DNA of 64,000 bases from Deltaproteobacteria bacterium YD0425bin51 (GCA_002753225.1 PDZS01000017.1:20286-84285); one strand, 5' to 3'; counted from the first letter of the stretch, positions 1 to 9,001 are shown. Made by a program: numbers and translations. The notes: a model not told the origin generated them from the sequence alone.

Positions 1-480
1 GACTTTATTGAAAAAGCTTTCTACTTTAAAAATATTTTTTTCCAACTGCTCTTTGATTGGTTTCAAACATCTTTTTGAATATACTGCACAAAGGGGTTCT
101 CTGCCATTTGAAGTTTCAGGAATTATAATATCTATACCAACTTTTATCTCACTGATTATGGTTTTTATCATATCTTTTTTTAAAAAAGGGGTATCGCAGG
201 CTGTAAAAAAAGCATAGTCAGTTTTTATATAAAATAATCCTGCATAAATACCATTTAAAGCGCTTCGAACTGGAAAAAGGTCTGTAACTATCTTTAAATC
301 TAAATCAAAATAAGAAATGGGGTCATTTGTAACTAAAATAATATCTTGAAATTCAGATTTAAAAGTTTCATATATATAATCGATAATTCTTTTATTATGA
401 ATATTGAAAAAGGCCTTATTATTGCCAGAAAAACGAGAATTTAAGCCTCCAGATAGTATAACTCCAGTGCATGGGATCAT
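1..480 (-). CDS. mobA: Molybdenum cofactor guanylyltransferase, partial (runs off the left edge)
   Basis: The minus strand reads open for 160 codons from the ATG at 480 to the window edge, so the 3' end is missing. The protein begins MIPCTGVILSGGLNSRFSG, the glycine-rich nucleotide-binding signature of MobA and related nucleotidyltransferases. FFTACDTPFL follows (MobA usually has a GDMPF-type metal-binding motif here), then GREPLCAVYSK. MobA transfers GMP from GTP to molybdopterin to make the guanine-dinucleotide cofactor of DMSO-reductase-family enzymes such as formate dehydrogenase. It is divergent from the amidotransferase gene at 575. The missing C-terminus could hold a fused domain such as MobB, which cannot be seen here. 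Confidence 0.85.
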   Translation of the reverse strand, partial: MIPCTGVILSGGLNSRFSGNNKAFFNIHNKRIIDYIYETFKSEFQDIILVTNDPISYFDLDLKIVTDLFPVRSALNGIYAGLFYIKTDYAFFTACDTPFLKKDMIKTIISEIKVGIDIIIPETSNGREPLCAVYSKRCLKPIKEQLEKNIFKVESFFNKV

Positions 481-540
481 AATTTATATTTCTCCTTATT
501 TTATAGAATTTTAATCTTTTTGATAATTATTTGCAATCAC

Positions 541-569
541 TTGACATAAAAAAATACTCACGTTATTTT
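541..569 (+). promoter_or_regulatory. Sigma70-type promoter, probably giving a leaderless transcript
   Basis: A consensus -35 TTGACA (541-546) is followed after 17 bp by a -10-like TATTTT (564-569). Initiation 6-7 bases beyond the -10 would fall at about 575, the first base of the next gene's ATG. No Shine-Dalgarno sequence lies between the -10 and the ATG. The box match is seen directly; promoter activity and leaderless translation are inferred. Confidence 0.55.
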
Positions 570-574
570 AGCGT

Positions 575-1174
575 ATGAAAAAGCTTTTGGTTATAGATAA
601 TTACGATTCTTTTACATACAATCTTATTCAGATGTTTATGATGTTTCCTCTTTCTATTCAAGTCCATAGAAGCGATATGATTTCAATAGAAGAAATTGGA
701 ATTATAAATCCAGATTATATTTTAATTAGCCCAGGTCCAAAGGATCCTTCTAATGCAGGTATTTCTATTAAATTAATACAATCTTTTTTTAAAGACATCC
801 CTATACTTGGAGTCTGTTTAGGGATGCAGTGCATAAATGAAGCTTTTGGAGGTGAAACTGTCAAAGCTCCTATCCCCATTCATGGCAAAAAAAGTGATAT
901 TATACATGAGAATAAATTTTTATTTAAAGGGGTACCTTCTCCTTTTGTTGCTGGGAGATATCATTCCCTTATGTCAGCACGTATAAGCATAGAACTTGCT
1001 ATAACTGCAATGAGTGATGACGGAGTTGTTATGGGTCTTTCACATAAGAAATTCCCTTTGCATGGGGTTCAATTTCATCCAGAAAGTTTTTTAACAGAAC
1101 ATGGAAATATAATAATTAATAATTTTCTTTATAATAATTTAAGTTTAAGTAAGGATATAATTGGATATGAATAA
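575..1174 (+). CDS. Class I glutamine amidotransferase, PabA/TrpG type
   Basis: A 199-residue stand-alone glutaminase starting MKKLLVIDNYDSFTYNL, the typical TrpG/PabA N-terminus. The oxyanion segment ISPGPKDPSNAG, the nucleophile motif GVCLGMQ and the His/Glu motif QFHPES are all present, so it should be active. Such proteins supply ammonia to anthranilate synthase or aminodeoxychorismate synthase. No trpE or pabB partner is visible nearby, so the choice between tryptophan and folate synthesis stays open. It is the first gene of a plus-strand run, and its 3' end overlaps the next ORF's ATG by 8 bp. The start is fixed by the conserved N-terminus, although no ribosome-binding site precedes it. 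Confidence 0.85.
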   Translation: MKKLLVIDNYDSFTYNLIQMFMMFPLSIQVHRSDMISIEEIGIINPDYILISPGPKDPSNAGISIKLIQSFFKDIPILGVCLGMQCINEAFGGETVKAPIPIHGKKSDIIHENKFLFKGVPSPFVAGRYHSLMSARISIELAITAMSDDGVVMGLSHKKFPLHGVQFHPESFLTEHGNIIINNFLYNNLSLSKDIIGYE

Positions 1175-2156
1175 TACAATATCTAGACGATTTTTTTTAA
1201 AAAAAACGGCTGCGGGAATAGGTGCATTAGCAGCCGCAAGCCTACCTGGTAAAGTAGAAGCTTCAAAAAACAATCAAGATGAACATCTTGCTACTGTCAT
1301 TGATATTCAAAAATGTATTGGATGTGAAGCATGTGTTGATGCCTGTCATAAAGTAAATGATAGCAATTATCCAAATCCTAAAAAACCTTTTCCCAAAATG
1401 TATCCGGAGAGAACAAAACCTGAAGACTGGTCAGATAAAAAACAGGTAAGAGACAGATTAACTCCTTATAATTGGATATTCATCCAAAGTGTTACAGTAA
1501 ATTATAACAATCAGGAAAAAACTCTTACTATTCCAAGACGTTGTATGCATTGCATTAATCCTCCTTGTGTTAAATTATGCCCATGGGGAGCAGCAAAGCA
1601 GTTTGAAAATGGTATTTCAAAGATAGACTCAAGCATTTGCCTTGGTGGAAGCAAATGTAAATCTGTATGTCCATGGAAAATACCGCAAAGACAGACAGGT
1701 GTTGGTCTCTATTTAGATATTATGCCTTCTTTTGGTGGCAATGGAGTTATGTACAAATGCGACAGATGTTACGATAGAATTGCGAAAGGCGAAACGCCTG
1801 CCTGTATTGAAGAATGCCCTGAAGGTGTTCAAACAATAGGCAAAAGAGGCGATATGATAAATCTTGCTGAAAAAATTGCAAAAGAAACTAATGGATACAT
1901 TTATGGAATAAATGAAAATGGTGGAACTAATACATTTTATGTCTCTCCTGTTCCATTTGATATGTTGGATAAAGCTATAAAAGAGGAAAATGGAAAGCCT
2001 CATTTGAAAGTGGTTTCAGATATGATGGGACAAGCAAATAACTTGGCTTACGCCATGTTTATTTCTCCAATTGCTGGAATTGCAGCAGCTGTTGGGACTT
2101 ATTACAATTTAATTAAAAAACAAAAAAATGAGGGGACATCCAATGAAACAAAATGA
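1167..2156 (+). CDS. Tat-exported 4Fe-4S ferredoxin with C-terminal membrane anchor (HybA/FdnH-like)
   Basis: The protein starts MNNTISRRFFLKKTAAG, a twin-arginine signal with SRRFFLK. I use the ATG at 1167 (AAGGA about 10 bp upstream) rather than the in-frame TTG at 1161. Four cysteine groups follow: CIGCEACVDACHK, CMHCINPPCVKLCP, CLGGSKCKSVCPW, and a CxxC/CxxxC pair spread over CDRC and CIEEC. This is the four-cluster pattern of the electron-transfer subunits HybA, FdnH and DmsB. A hydrophobic segment near residues 290-312 would anchor it in the membrane, as in HybA and FdnH. It probably carries electrons between a periplasmic partner and the membrane protein encoded next. No catalytic hydrogenase or molybdoenzyme subunit lies beside it. 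Confidence 0.85.
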   Translation: MNNTISRRFFLKKTAAGIGALAAASLPGKVEASKNNQDEHLATVIDIQKCIGCEACVDACHKVNDSNYPNPKKPFPKMYPERTKPEDWSDKKQVRDRLTPYNWIFIQSVTVNYNNQEKTLTIPRRCMHCINPPCVKLCPWGAAKQFENGISKIDSSICLGGSKCKSVCPWKIPQRQTGVGLYLDIMPSFGGNGVMYKCDRCYDRIAKGETPACIEECPEGVQTIGKRGDMINLAEKIAKETNGYIYGINENGGTNTFYVSPVPFDMLDKAIKEENGKPHLKVVSDMMGQANNLAYAMFISPIAGIAAAVGTYYNLIKKQKNEGTSNETK

Positions 2157-2586
2157 TTCTGTCTTTTTTCGTTATATTTATCTTGTAACACTATTTTTGA
2201 TTACATTAACAGGTTTTGGGGCTATGCCTATTTTTAAACGGTATTATATTGCTGATATTCCTGGGTTTGGATGGTTAGATAAGTTTTATGTTACCCATTA
2301 TATGCACTATTTTATGGCTATAATATTTATAGGGCTTATTTTTTATGCTTTTGTAAGAAATGTTGTTTTAGAAAAGATGAAGGTAAGTCTATCAGGTTAT
2401 ATTCGAGGTATAATGTTTAGCATAATTACCATTTCTGGACTATTTTTAGTTATAAAAAATCTAAACTGCTGTTACTTTTCTCCTAATATTGTTATTATTT
2501 TAGACTTGATTCATGTATCATCAGTTATGATGTTTCTCATATTTGCTTTAATTTGCCTTATCTTTAAGCTTAAATGGAAAAAATAG
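2143..2586 (+). CDS. Small integral membrane protein, probable cytochrome-b-type electron-transfer subunit
   Basis: About 147 residues with roughly four hydrophobic segments and histidines near them (THYMHYF, LIHVSS) that could ligate heme, as in small cytochrome b561 / formate dehydrogenase gamma subunits. The start at ATG 2143 is preceded by GAGGGG, and an earlier in-frame start at 2128 would overlap the ferredoxin further. The N-terminal segment DSVFFRYIYLVTLFLITLTGFG resembles the first helix of such subunits. Its position right after a Tat-exported ferredoxin supports a membrane anchor or quinone-reactive role. Heme binding is inferred. I cannot assign it to one family with certainty. 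Confidence 0.6.
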   Translation: MKQNDSVFFRYIYLVTLFLITLTGFGAMPIFKRYYIADIPGFGWLDKFYVTHYMHYFMAIIFIGLIFYAFVRNVVLEKMKVSLSGYIRGIMFSIITISGLFLVIKNLNCCYFSPNIVIILDLIHVSSVMMFLIFALICLIFKLKWKK

Positions 2587-2588
2587 AT

Positions 2589-2816
2589 ATGTGTTTAGCT
2601 ATACCATCAAAAATTGTAAGTATTTGCGATAAAAATGCCACGATTGATATAAATGGAGTAAAAAAGAATATAAGCATATCACTGGTTGAAGATGTCAAAA
2701 TAGGAGATTATGTAATTGTTCACGCTGGTTTTGCCATTCATAAGATAGATGAAGAATCCGCACAGGAATCCCTTAAGCTTTTACGAGAGATAATGGGACA
2801 ATCTTATGATATGTGA
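2589..2816 (+). CDS. hypC: HypC/HupF-family hydrogenase maturation chaperone
   Basis: The protein begins MCLAIPSKIVSI, the invariant HypC start in which the cysteine after Met binds the Fe(CN)2CO precursor and the large-subunit precursor. That fixes the start at ATG 2589, since starting at 2574 would bury the essential cysteine. The rest (DYVIVHAGFAIHKIDEESAQESL) is typical, and 75 residues is normal for the family. HypC works with HypD in building the NiFe centre. No hydrogenase subunit or other hyp gene is in the window, so this is an orphan copy, or one serving enzymes encoded elsewhere. Its 3' end overlaps the next gene by 11 bp, suggesting translational coupling. Confidence 0.88.
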   Translation: MCLAIPSKIVSICDKNATIDINGVKKNISISLVEDVKIGDYVIVHAGFAIHKIDEESAQESLKLLREIMGQSYDM

Positions 2817-3828
2817 CATTGAAAAAAAAATAAGGTACACAATATCATTTTTAATGAGAAAAATTGTCCATGTAAATCTCCAGCTTCTCTACGAGTGTAA
2901 CTTTAAATGTACGATATGCGATTTTTGGAAAGATGAATACAAAAATAAGAGTATTCTTACACTAAACCAGATTGAGCGAATAAACCTTAAATTAAAAGAA
3001 ATTGGACCACAGGTTATATCAATAGGGGGAGGGGAGCCGCTTCTTCATAAAGATATCGTAAAAATAGCAAAGATCCTTTCAAAAAATAATTTTGCAGTTA
3101 TGATATGTAATGGATGGTACATGACCCCTGAAATTGCTCATGCTCTTTTTAATGCTGGAATGTACGAAATCAGTATCTCAGTTGATTATGCAGATCCTTT
3201 GAAACATGATAAACAGCGTGGAAAATCAGGAGCGTTTGACCGTGCAGTTAATGCTTTAAGGATTTTAAATGAAAATAGGATTTATCCTTATCAAAGAGTT
3301 CATATGATTTCAGTAATAATGGACGATAATGTTTGTGAAATAGAGCCTTTGATTAAGCTTTCTAAAAAACTTGGAGTCACTTATCTAGTTACTCTGTATA
3401 GCGATAATAGAGGAAAAAAGGTTAAAAGAGCCCCTGATTTGGATATAAGCAAATATTTGCTTAAACTTAAAAAAAAATATCCTGAATTTGTAGCATTAAG
3501 AGGATATTTGGGGAGATTTACTGAAGCTATAGAAAATAATGGCATCTATCCTTGTTATGGAGGTAAAAACCTTATAAATATAGATAGTCAAGGGAATGTT
3601 ACTTTTTGCATAGACCATCTTGAAAAACCAGCAGGGAACATCTTAAACGATGATATGTCAGATATAATCATGAGTCTCAAAAATCAAATGGGGAAAAATA
3701 ATTGCATTGGCTGTTGGACAAGCTGCAGAGGATCAATTGAATCACTCATGTATGATAAGGGAAAATTATTAAATCTTTTTGATTACTATCAAATGACAAA
3801 AGATATTTCCATTAAAAATTCTTTATAA
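2806..3828 (+). CDS. Radical SAM protein with SPASM-like C-terminal cysteines
   Basis: A 340-residue radical SAM protein with CNFKCTICDFW (Cys31, Cys35, Cys38) binding the SAM [4Fe-4S] cluster and a GGGEPLL motif. The C-terminal part has further cysteines (PCYGG, FCID, NCIGCWTSC), as in SPASM/twitch-type auxiliary cluster regions. A start at 2854 is possible, but 2806 gives overlap with hypC. Substrate unknown. The fixed company of a Tat ferredoxin, a membrane protein and HypC suggests a role in maturation or modification connected with a redox complex; this is inference. Its last 17 bp overlap the 3' end of the convergent hydrolase gene. Confidence 0.75.
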   Translation: MICDIEKKIRYTISFLMRKIVHVNLQLLYECNFKCTICDFWKDEYKNKSILTLNQIERINLKLKEIGPQVISIGGGEPLLHKDIVKIAKILSKNNFAVMICNGWYMTPEIAHALFNAGMYEISISVDYADPLKHDKQRGKSGAFDRAVNALRILNENRIYPYQRVHMISVIMDDNVCEIEPLIKLSKKLGVTYLVTLYSDNRGKKVKRAPDLDISKYLLKLKKKYPEFVALRGYLGRFTEAIENNGIYPCYGGKNLINIDSQGNVTFCIDHLEKPAGNILNDDMSDIIMSLKNQMGKNNCIGCWTSCRGSIESLMYDKGKLLNLFDYYQMTKDISIKNSL

Positions 3829-5896
3829 TCCATTTACTTATCATTGAAGCTACCTCACTGCTGATCTGTTTGTCAATAATAGCTGCATGACCAACATCTG
3901 GTATAATATCATAGGGACTTGCGATAGTAGAAAGAGTTGCGATTAAGTCTTTTTGGGCAGCAATCGAATAAGTCGGAACAGATATTTTTTCCTGTTCTTT
4001 GGAGTAATTAATTTTTCTATCTTCTGAGTAAACATTATAGTCATTTTTTATTGGAGCATATATGAACTGTTTTAAGAGGTTTTTTATAATCAATACAGGT
4101 TCTGAGCAAAAACATATTTCTGATAGAAAATAGAACTGTGCTGGAGTTAATTTAGGAAGTCCAATAAATTGTTTTATATAATTTTGTTTAGCAATATCAA
4201 ATGTCATTTTTTTTGCAATTGGATGAAGATTATATAGGATATTAAAAAAACTGCTGAGATTGATTGAAGGATAAATTAAAGCCATTTTATTAAACTTTGG
4301 ACTAAATAATAATTCTTCAAGCCTATCGTAGAGTCTTAATTTATTTATATTTTCAATAATACTATAAAAATTGCTCTTCTCAAATATGTTGACTTCCTGA
4401 GGTACATAACTAGGAGACATTAAGGACACAATTCCAACAACTTTATCAAAAGGGTTAGGAGTATTTTCTTTGCCTAAAAGCTTTTGCCATATATGATAAC
4501 TGGCTTTGCCAAATCGGCTAAGCATACCGCCCATACTGTATCCAATTAAGATGATTTCATCACTATATTCTTTTACTATAAAATTTAGACTTTCAGCTAC
4601 ATCTTCTTTTATGTAGTCATCAAATGTCCATAACCAGTCTTTAGGCATTGTTTCAAGCGATCGTCCACGCTTGTTTATGCTGATAACATTATATCCATGA
4701 CTAAAAGCTAATTCTTTAGCTAAAGAATCCATAATTGCCCTGTTGCAGAAAACGCCGGGAATCATAACTAGTGTTTTTTTGCTGCAAGGGTTTGACGGGA
4801 AAAAAGATTTTAAGCTATTACAATCTCCGTTTGGCAGTTTGACTATATCACTTAAACCCATCCATACAATACTTTTATGCTTTGGGTGTAGCCATAATGT
4901 ATATTTTTTTTCTTCTTTCTGTCCCGGATATTTTGTAAAATCATTCTCTAAAGCAATAAGCCCTGTGTCAATCTGCCAGATAAGATGCTTTGCATTGTTT
5001 ACTATGTCATCATATTTTTTAAGCAGATAATAATTTGCATATTTTTCTTTTAATTTATTAATTTCATTTAATTTTTCCTTTAAAATCGAGCTAAGTCCGA
5101 TATAAAATGCATGTAATCTGTTCGTCAAGTCAGGATTTTTTTCATACGATTCAATACTTATTCCCCACAATATCCCCAGTATCTGGTTGTTTACAGCAAG
5201 TGGAATCCCTGCGCTATATTTTATATTTTGAAATTGAGATAAATCAAATTGCATGTTATTTGACAGGGGAAGCTGCTTTATGTCACCAAATTTAGGAGTA
5301 GGAAGCAAGCCTCTATTTATTTCCATTTGCGAACGTCTTATATATTCTATGGAACTGTTTCCATGTGAATACAATTTAAATATTTCGATTATATTATCAA
5401 TGCATTGATTTAAATCGTCATCTTCTTCATTAGTTAAAATAGTTTTAAGATAACGTTGGTTAACGTTTATAATTAAAGCTGTATCTTTATCTCTGCTTGA
5501 AGTTTTAGTAATCTTACCTTCGAGGAGCCTCCATACTAAATTTACTATTGATGGAGAAAAAGACTCTAACTTGTTTTTTTCAATATATCCTTGTTCGATC
5601 TTTATTGAAGGCATTGTTTCCAATAAACTGCTATATAAATCTAAAGTCTGCTGATATTTTGGATCTAACATAGCCTGCATAATGGCTATTTTTTTAATTC
5701 GTGTTGAATCCCCATCAATTCCTTCAAAAAAGCAATATTTGAAATAATTTTTGCTTTTTTCATCTGTAATACAAACCATTTTATTGGTTATTGCATCCAT
5801 GACATTTGAAATAAATTTACCAAGCGTTTCCTCAATTGGACGGATGCTTATATGTTTTTCTATTTTACATTTTTCAATTAGTAAAGGAAGTTCCAT
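3812..5896 (-). CDS. Alpha/beta hydrolase with long N-terminal GAF-like region
   Basis: A 694-residue protein. Residues 375-694 form an alpha/beta hydrolase: PGVFCNRAIMDSLA near the oxyanion region, nucleophile elbow GYSMGG (452-457), and a C-terminal DVGHAAIID that supplies the catalytic His. Residues about 120-270 look like a GAF-type sensory fold (AGIPLAVNNQILGILWG), followed by a charged stretch at 270-300. A GAF-like module in front of a hydrolase is unusual and may gate activity through a small ligand. Substrate unknown; the lipase/PHA-synthase-like spacing suggests a hydrophobic ester. It sits 5 bp downstream of another hydrolase gene on the same strand, so the two are probably co-transcribed. 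No signal peptide is seen. Confidence 0.65.
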   Translation of the reverse strand: MELPLLIEKCKIEKHISIRPIEETLGKFISNVMDAITNKMVCITDEKSKNYFKYCFFEGIDGDSTRIKKIAIMQAMLDPKYQQTLDLYSSLLETMPSIKIEQGYIEKNKLESFSPSIVNLVWRLLEGKITKTSSRDKDTALIINVNQRYLKTILTNEEDDDLNQCIDNIIEIFKLYSHGNSSIEYIRRSQMEINRGLLPTPKFGDIKQLPLSNNMQFDLSQFQNIKYSAGIPLAVNNQILGILWGISIESYEKNPDLTNRLHAFYIGLSSILKEKLNEINKLKEKYANYYLLKKYDDIVNNAKHLIWQIDTGLIALENDFTKYPGQKEEKKYTLWLHPKHKSIVWMGLSDIVKLPNGDCNSLKSFFPSNPCSKKTLVMIPGVFCNRAIMDSLAKELAFSHGYNVISINKRGRSLETMPKDWLWTFDDYIKEDVAESLNFIVKEYSDEIILIGYSMGGMLSRFGKASYHIWQKLLGKENTPNPFDKVVGIVSLMSPSYVPQEVNIFEKSNFYSIIENINKLRLYDRLEELLFSPKFNKMALIYPSINLSSFFNILYNLHPIAKKMTFDIAKQNYIKQFIGLPKLTPAQFYFLSEICFCSEPVLIIKNLLKQFIYAPIKNDYNVYSEDRKINYSKEQEKISVPTYSIAAQKDLIATLSTIASPYDIIPDVGHAAIIDKQISSEVASMISKWIIKNF

Positions 5897-5901
5897 AGTT
5901 T

Positions 5902-6864
5902 TTAAGAAAATAAAGGTTGAATAAGTTTATAAAGTTGAAATATCTCATGGAAATTTATTTTGTTTATTGATACATGAGATATAAGTGATGTTAAAAGTAA
6001 ATTGTGCTGGGCTGAAGGTGAATATTTTTTTAAATCATTATATATAAGTTTTGATTGATTTGGAGGAATTAAGGTGTCGCAGTTGTCATGAATTAAATTT
6101 ACTTTTGCTTTGCAAAAATGAAGTTTACCAGAAGGGGAAAGATAATCTAAAAGGCTTTTATCAAAGTCTAATTTAAAGTTATAATCTGATAATTTTTCAA
6201 AATAAATTTTTTTCTTTTCTTCAATTGTTGCATCATAACAATAACGCTCAAGTAGAGATTTGATATATTCACGTTCTTGTAACATATTATTATAAGCTAA
6301 AAATAATATCACATAAATACGACTATCTATCTCTATATCAGTTATAATATCTTTGTCAGACCATTTTTTCCATTCGCAAATTATATCTGAAATTGAGTAG
6401 TAAGCACCAAATGTAATTATAAAACGCAGTTTCGATGCTATTTCAGGATCACATGCGCAAACAAGCCCATAACTTCCCCCAAAGCTGAATCCTATAAGCC
6501 CTATGGGTTGTTTTTTGTTTATGATATTTTTTAAATTAATTATATCATTTTTTTCAAAATTACCTTTGGAAAGACCAGTAATTTCAGGTACAATGGCATA
6601 TATTCCAGAACTTGCTAAAATACGACAAAAATGGATAAGTCGCTTATCTTTTCTGCCATTTATAGTCATTCCATGAAGTACAATAACAGTATTTATTGTT
6701 TTATGACGTGGTATGTATTCATCATATGTTAAGCTGTCTCTTTCTGTTAAATTTTTTGGAGGAGTAGAGCTTAATGATTTAAGATTTTTTAGAAAAAAAT
6801 TTGTCAAACTTATAAATTGATGAATATTCATAGTTGTTTTTAAATGTCCAAAGTAATATTGCAA
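5902..6864 (-). CDS. Alpha/beta hydrolase
   Basis: A 320-residue hydrolase with VIVLHGMTING (oxyanion loop), IGFSFGGSYG as the nucleophile elbow (Ser128 in GFSFGG) and a C-terminal LISHVSINK that may hold the catalytic His. The annotated ATG at 6864 overlaps the upstream membrane-protein gene by 86 bp. An ATG at 6831 (MNIHQ) would shorten the overlap, and neither has a strong ribosome-binding site. Dienelactone-hydrolase and lipase-like families share this layout; substrate unknown. It is the middle gene of a three-gene minus-strand run with the membrane protein upstream and a GAF-hydrolase downstream, which suggests related hydrophobic substrates. Confidence 0.7.
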   Translation of the reverse strand: MQYYFGHLKTTMNIHQFISLTNFFLKNLKSLSSTPPKNLTERDSLTYDEYIPRHKTINTVIVLHGMTINGRKDKRLIHFCRILASSGIYAIVPEITGLSKGNFEKNDIINLKNIINKKQPIGLIGFSFGGSYGLVCACDPEIASKLRFIITFGAYYSISDIICEWKKWSDKDIITDIEIDSRIYVILFLAYNNMLQEREYIKSLLERYCYDATIEEKKKIYFEKLSDYNFKLDFDKSLLDYLSPSGKLHFCKAKVNLIHDNCDTLIPPNQSKLIYNDLKKYSPSAQHNLLLTSLISHVSINKINFHEIFQLYKLIQPLFS

Positions 6865-7549
6865 TAGATGTTATTAAAATCAGCTCAGTAATTTCTTCCC
6901 AAAAATTTGACCATACTGGAGAATTTATAAAAGAATAAGTCAAAAAGAATCTAAACAAAGAAAAAGACATAAAACCAAATCCAACAAAAAAGAATTGGAA
7001 TTTAGCTATTGATAAAAGAAAAGAACAGATTGCAATTATTGGAAAAACTCTTATTTCAATTATTTGTACAAAAAGTGTTGAAGAAAAACAGGTTTGGGCT
7101 CCAAAAATGCACATTAAAATACTTGTTGGAACTATATCATGGGTTAAAGGTATGAAGGAAATAATAGAAAAAGATAAGGGTAGAAGCCATTTATTTAAAT
7201 TTGGATACTCAGATCTCTTCGGGCATGTTTTGCAAAATATATTATAATCAACAAAATGGAATAAACCCATTGGAATATAGATACCTATGAAAACCATCCC
7301 TAAATCATGCAGAATCTCAAGAAATTCATTATTTCCAGATGTAAAAATATAGTTTATGGCACAAGCTGTTTCTCCAAGCAAAAAAAATATAAGTCCCAAA
7401 TATAGAATCTTTAAATCTTTTGAATTATTTTTATAAATTAAGGAAATTAAAATTAGAGATAGTAGCATATAAGCAGGCTTTATAACAAAACCTGAAAAAA
7501 TTGTAACTATTTGTTCAAATAAATTAATATTAAGATATTTATTTGTCAT
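6779..7549 (-). CDS. Polytopic membrane protein of unknown function
   Basis: 256 residues with about seven hydrophobic helices (for example ILISLIYKN, LGLIFFLLGETACAI, SIISFIPLTH, FFVGFGFMSFSLF). The C-terminus ends in a charged, lysine-rich tail. I do not recognise the family. It heads a minus-strand unit with two alpha/beta hydrolases, and its 3' end overlaps the first of these by 53-86 bp depending on that gene's start, which indicates coupled translation. The gene is reasonably certain to be real because of its length, hydrophobic pattern and overlap with a conserved downstream gene. Confidence 0.6.
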   Translation of the reverse strand: MTNKYLNINLFEQIVTIFSGFVIKPAYMLLSLILISLIYKNNSKDLKILYLGLIFFLLGETACAINYIFTSGNNEFLEILHDLGMVFIGIYIPMGLFHFVDYNIFCKTCPKRSEYPNLNKWLLPLSFSIISFIPLTHDIVPTSILMCIFGAQTCFSSTLFVQIIEIRVFPIIAICSFLLSIAKFQFFFVGFGFMSFSLFRFFLTYSFINSPVWSNFWEEITELILITSIAILLWTFKNNYEYSSIYKFDKFFSKKS

Positions 7550-7744
7550 TTTTTATTGCTATAATAAAAACAAGTATGTAAACTTTAATTGCATGGATTA
7601 ATTTCAAATTAAGTCTTGTATATTAGCATAATTATACTAAAATAGCATTAATATAATATTGGCTTTTTTTTTGCATACATAAAGGCAAAACACGTTATAT
7701 CGTTTTAATTATGATAAACTTTAACTTTAAGGAGGTGTTCTTAA

Positions 7745-9001
7745 ATGAATAAAAAAATTAAATTATTAACAACTTTTACCTTAATTGGATTTTTGTTTTT
7801 TTCATTAAATGTTTATGCTGGGAGTAAACCGCCTGCACCAAAAGGTTTTAGGATTTATCCTACTCTGCAGATTGTTTCTCCGACATCAGTTGGTATTATG
7901 TGGGCTACCTATAATGCTGATAAAGGAGTAGTAACAGTTTCAGCAGCAAATGGAATGAATCCAAGCATAGCTCCTGCAATATCAACCTATTCAACCATTC
8001 ACAAGATTATTGTAAAAGGTTTGAAGTCAAATACTCGTTATTATGTTCAAGTTAAAGCAGATGGACAGACTAGTAATGTTGGGACTTTTGTTACAGCTCC
8101 TCCAAAAGGTTCTAGAGTTCCCATAAGATTTGTTGTCTATGGAGATACTAGAACAGGTCATTGGGCTGAAAATTTAGCTGATTCAGTAGGAATTGCTAAA
8201 TATGGTGATGATGATGACCATCTTGCAGTATGTCAGAGTATTATGAATCAAGCTCCCAATTTCATCATTCATGTTGGCGACTATGCTTTTTCTGGTGTTG
8301 ACATGGATAAGATATATGGGTTCTTTAATGTTGAAAGAGATCTTCTTTCTAATGTTCCTTTGCTTCCTACTTACGGCAACCATGAATTTAAAGGCGGTCA
8401 TAATCAGGAAAATACATATTTCAGCAGTTATTTTATTCCAGTACCTGTAGCAAATGGATCTTTTGCATGGTATTCTTATGATTATGCAAATGTTCATATT
8501 ATTACATTAAACGCAGGTGAAGGAGTATTTGCTACAGATAATTTTGATCTTATCAAACCGGGTTCTCCACAATATAGTTTTCTTGAAGCAGATTTAAAGA
8601 AAGCTTCTACAGACCCAGATATTGATCATATATTTGTATCAATGCATAATCCACTCTATTCTGTTGCTAACTTTGGAGATAATAAAACCCTTCAAAATGC
8701 TCTTGAGCCATTATTTAGACAATATGGCGTAAAAGCTGTTTTTACAGGACATGAGCATGATTATCAACATACTGAAAGATATGGGATTCATCATGTTTTA
8801 ACTGGAGGCGGCGGTTCTCCTATTCTGGATTTGCCATGGAAAGGTGATCAGAACGACACAGAAGCAACTTTAGTAAAATATGATACTATATTAAATTATA
8901 TGTTAGTTGATGTAAATGGACACACTCTTGATTGCAGTACATATAAAGTTCAAGGAAACGGTAGCAGCGCTTCATCAGTTTTTGAGCGGTTTAACCTTTA
9001 A
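7745..9001 (+). CDS. Exported metallophosphoesterase, purple-acid-phosphatase-like
   Basis: A signal peptide (MNKKIKLLTTFTLIGFLFFS, cleavage probably after VYA at 25) is followed by a fibronectin-III-like domain (residues about 35-118: PTSVGIMWATYNADKG, LKSNTRYYVQVKA). The calcineurin-like phosphatase domain carries the full metal set: GDTR (Asp134), GDY (178-180), GNHE (211-214), a SMHNP histidine and GHEHDYQHTE. The domain order matches bacterial purple acid phosphatases. It probably acts in the periplasm on phosphate esters. The start is set by GGAGGTG at 7731-7737. The gene stands alone, with 195 bp of AT-rich intergenic sequence upstream in which I see no clear regulatory motif. It converges on malate dehydrogenase across a terminator. 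Confidence 0.88.
   Translation: MNKKIKLLTTFTLIGFLFFSLNVYAGSKPPAPKGFRIYPTLQIVSPTSVGIMWATYNADKGVVTVSAANGMNPSIAPAISTYSTIHKIIVKGLKSNTRYYVQVKADGQTSNVGTFVTAPPKGSRVPIRFVVYGDTRTGHWAENLADSVGIAKYGDDDDHLAVCQSIMNQAPNFIIHVGDYAFSGVDMDKIYGFFNVERDLLSNVPLLPTYGNHEFKGGHNQENTYFSSYFIPVPVANGSFAWYSYDYANVHIITLNAGEGVFATDNFDLIKPGSPQYSFLEADLKKASTDPDIDHIFVSMHNPLYSVANFGDNKTLQNALEPLFRQYGVKAVFTGHEHDYQHTERYGIHHVLTGGGGSPILDLPWKGDQNDTEATLVKYDTILNYMLVDVNGHTLDCSTYKVQGNGSSASSVFERFNL

Noticed and set aside
8..217. Plus-strand open frame of 69 codons
   Set aside because: It lies on the opposite strand of mobA, whose conserved motifs prove the minus-strand frame.
1161..1166. TTG start for the Tat ferredoxin
   Set aside because: The ATG at 1167 has better ribosome-binding spacing and a proper Tat signal.
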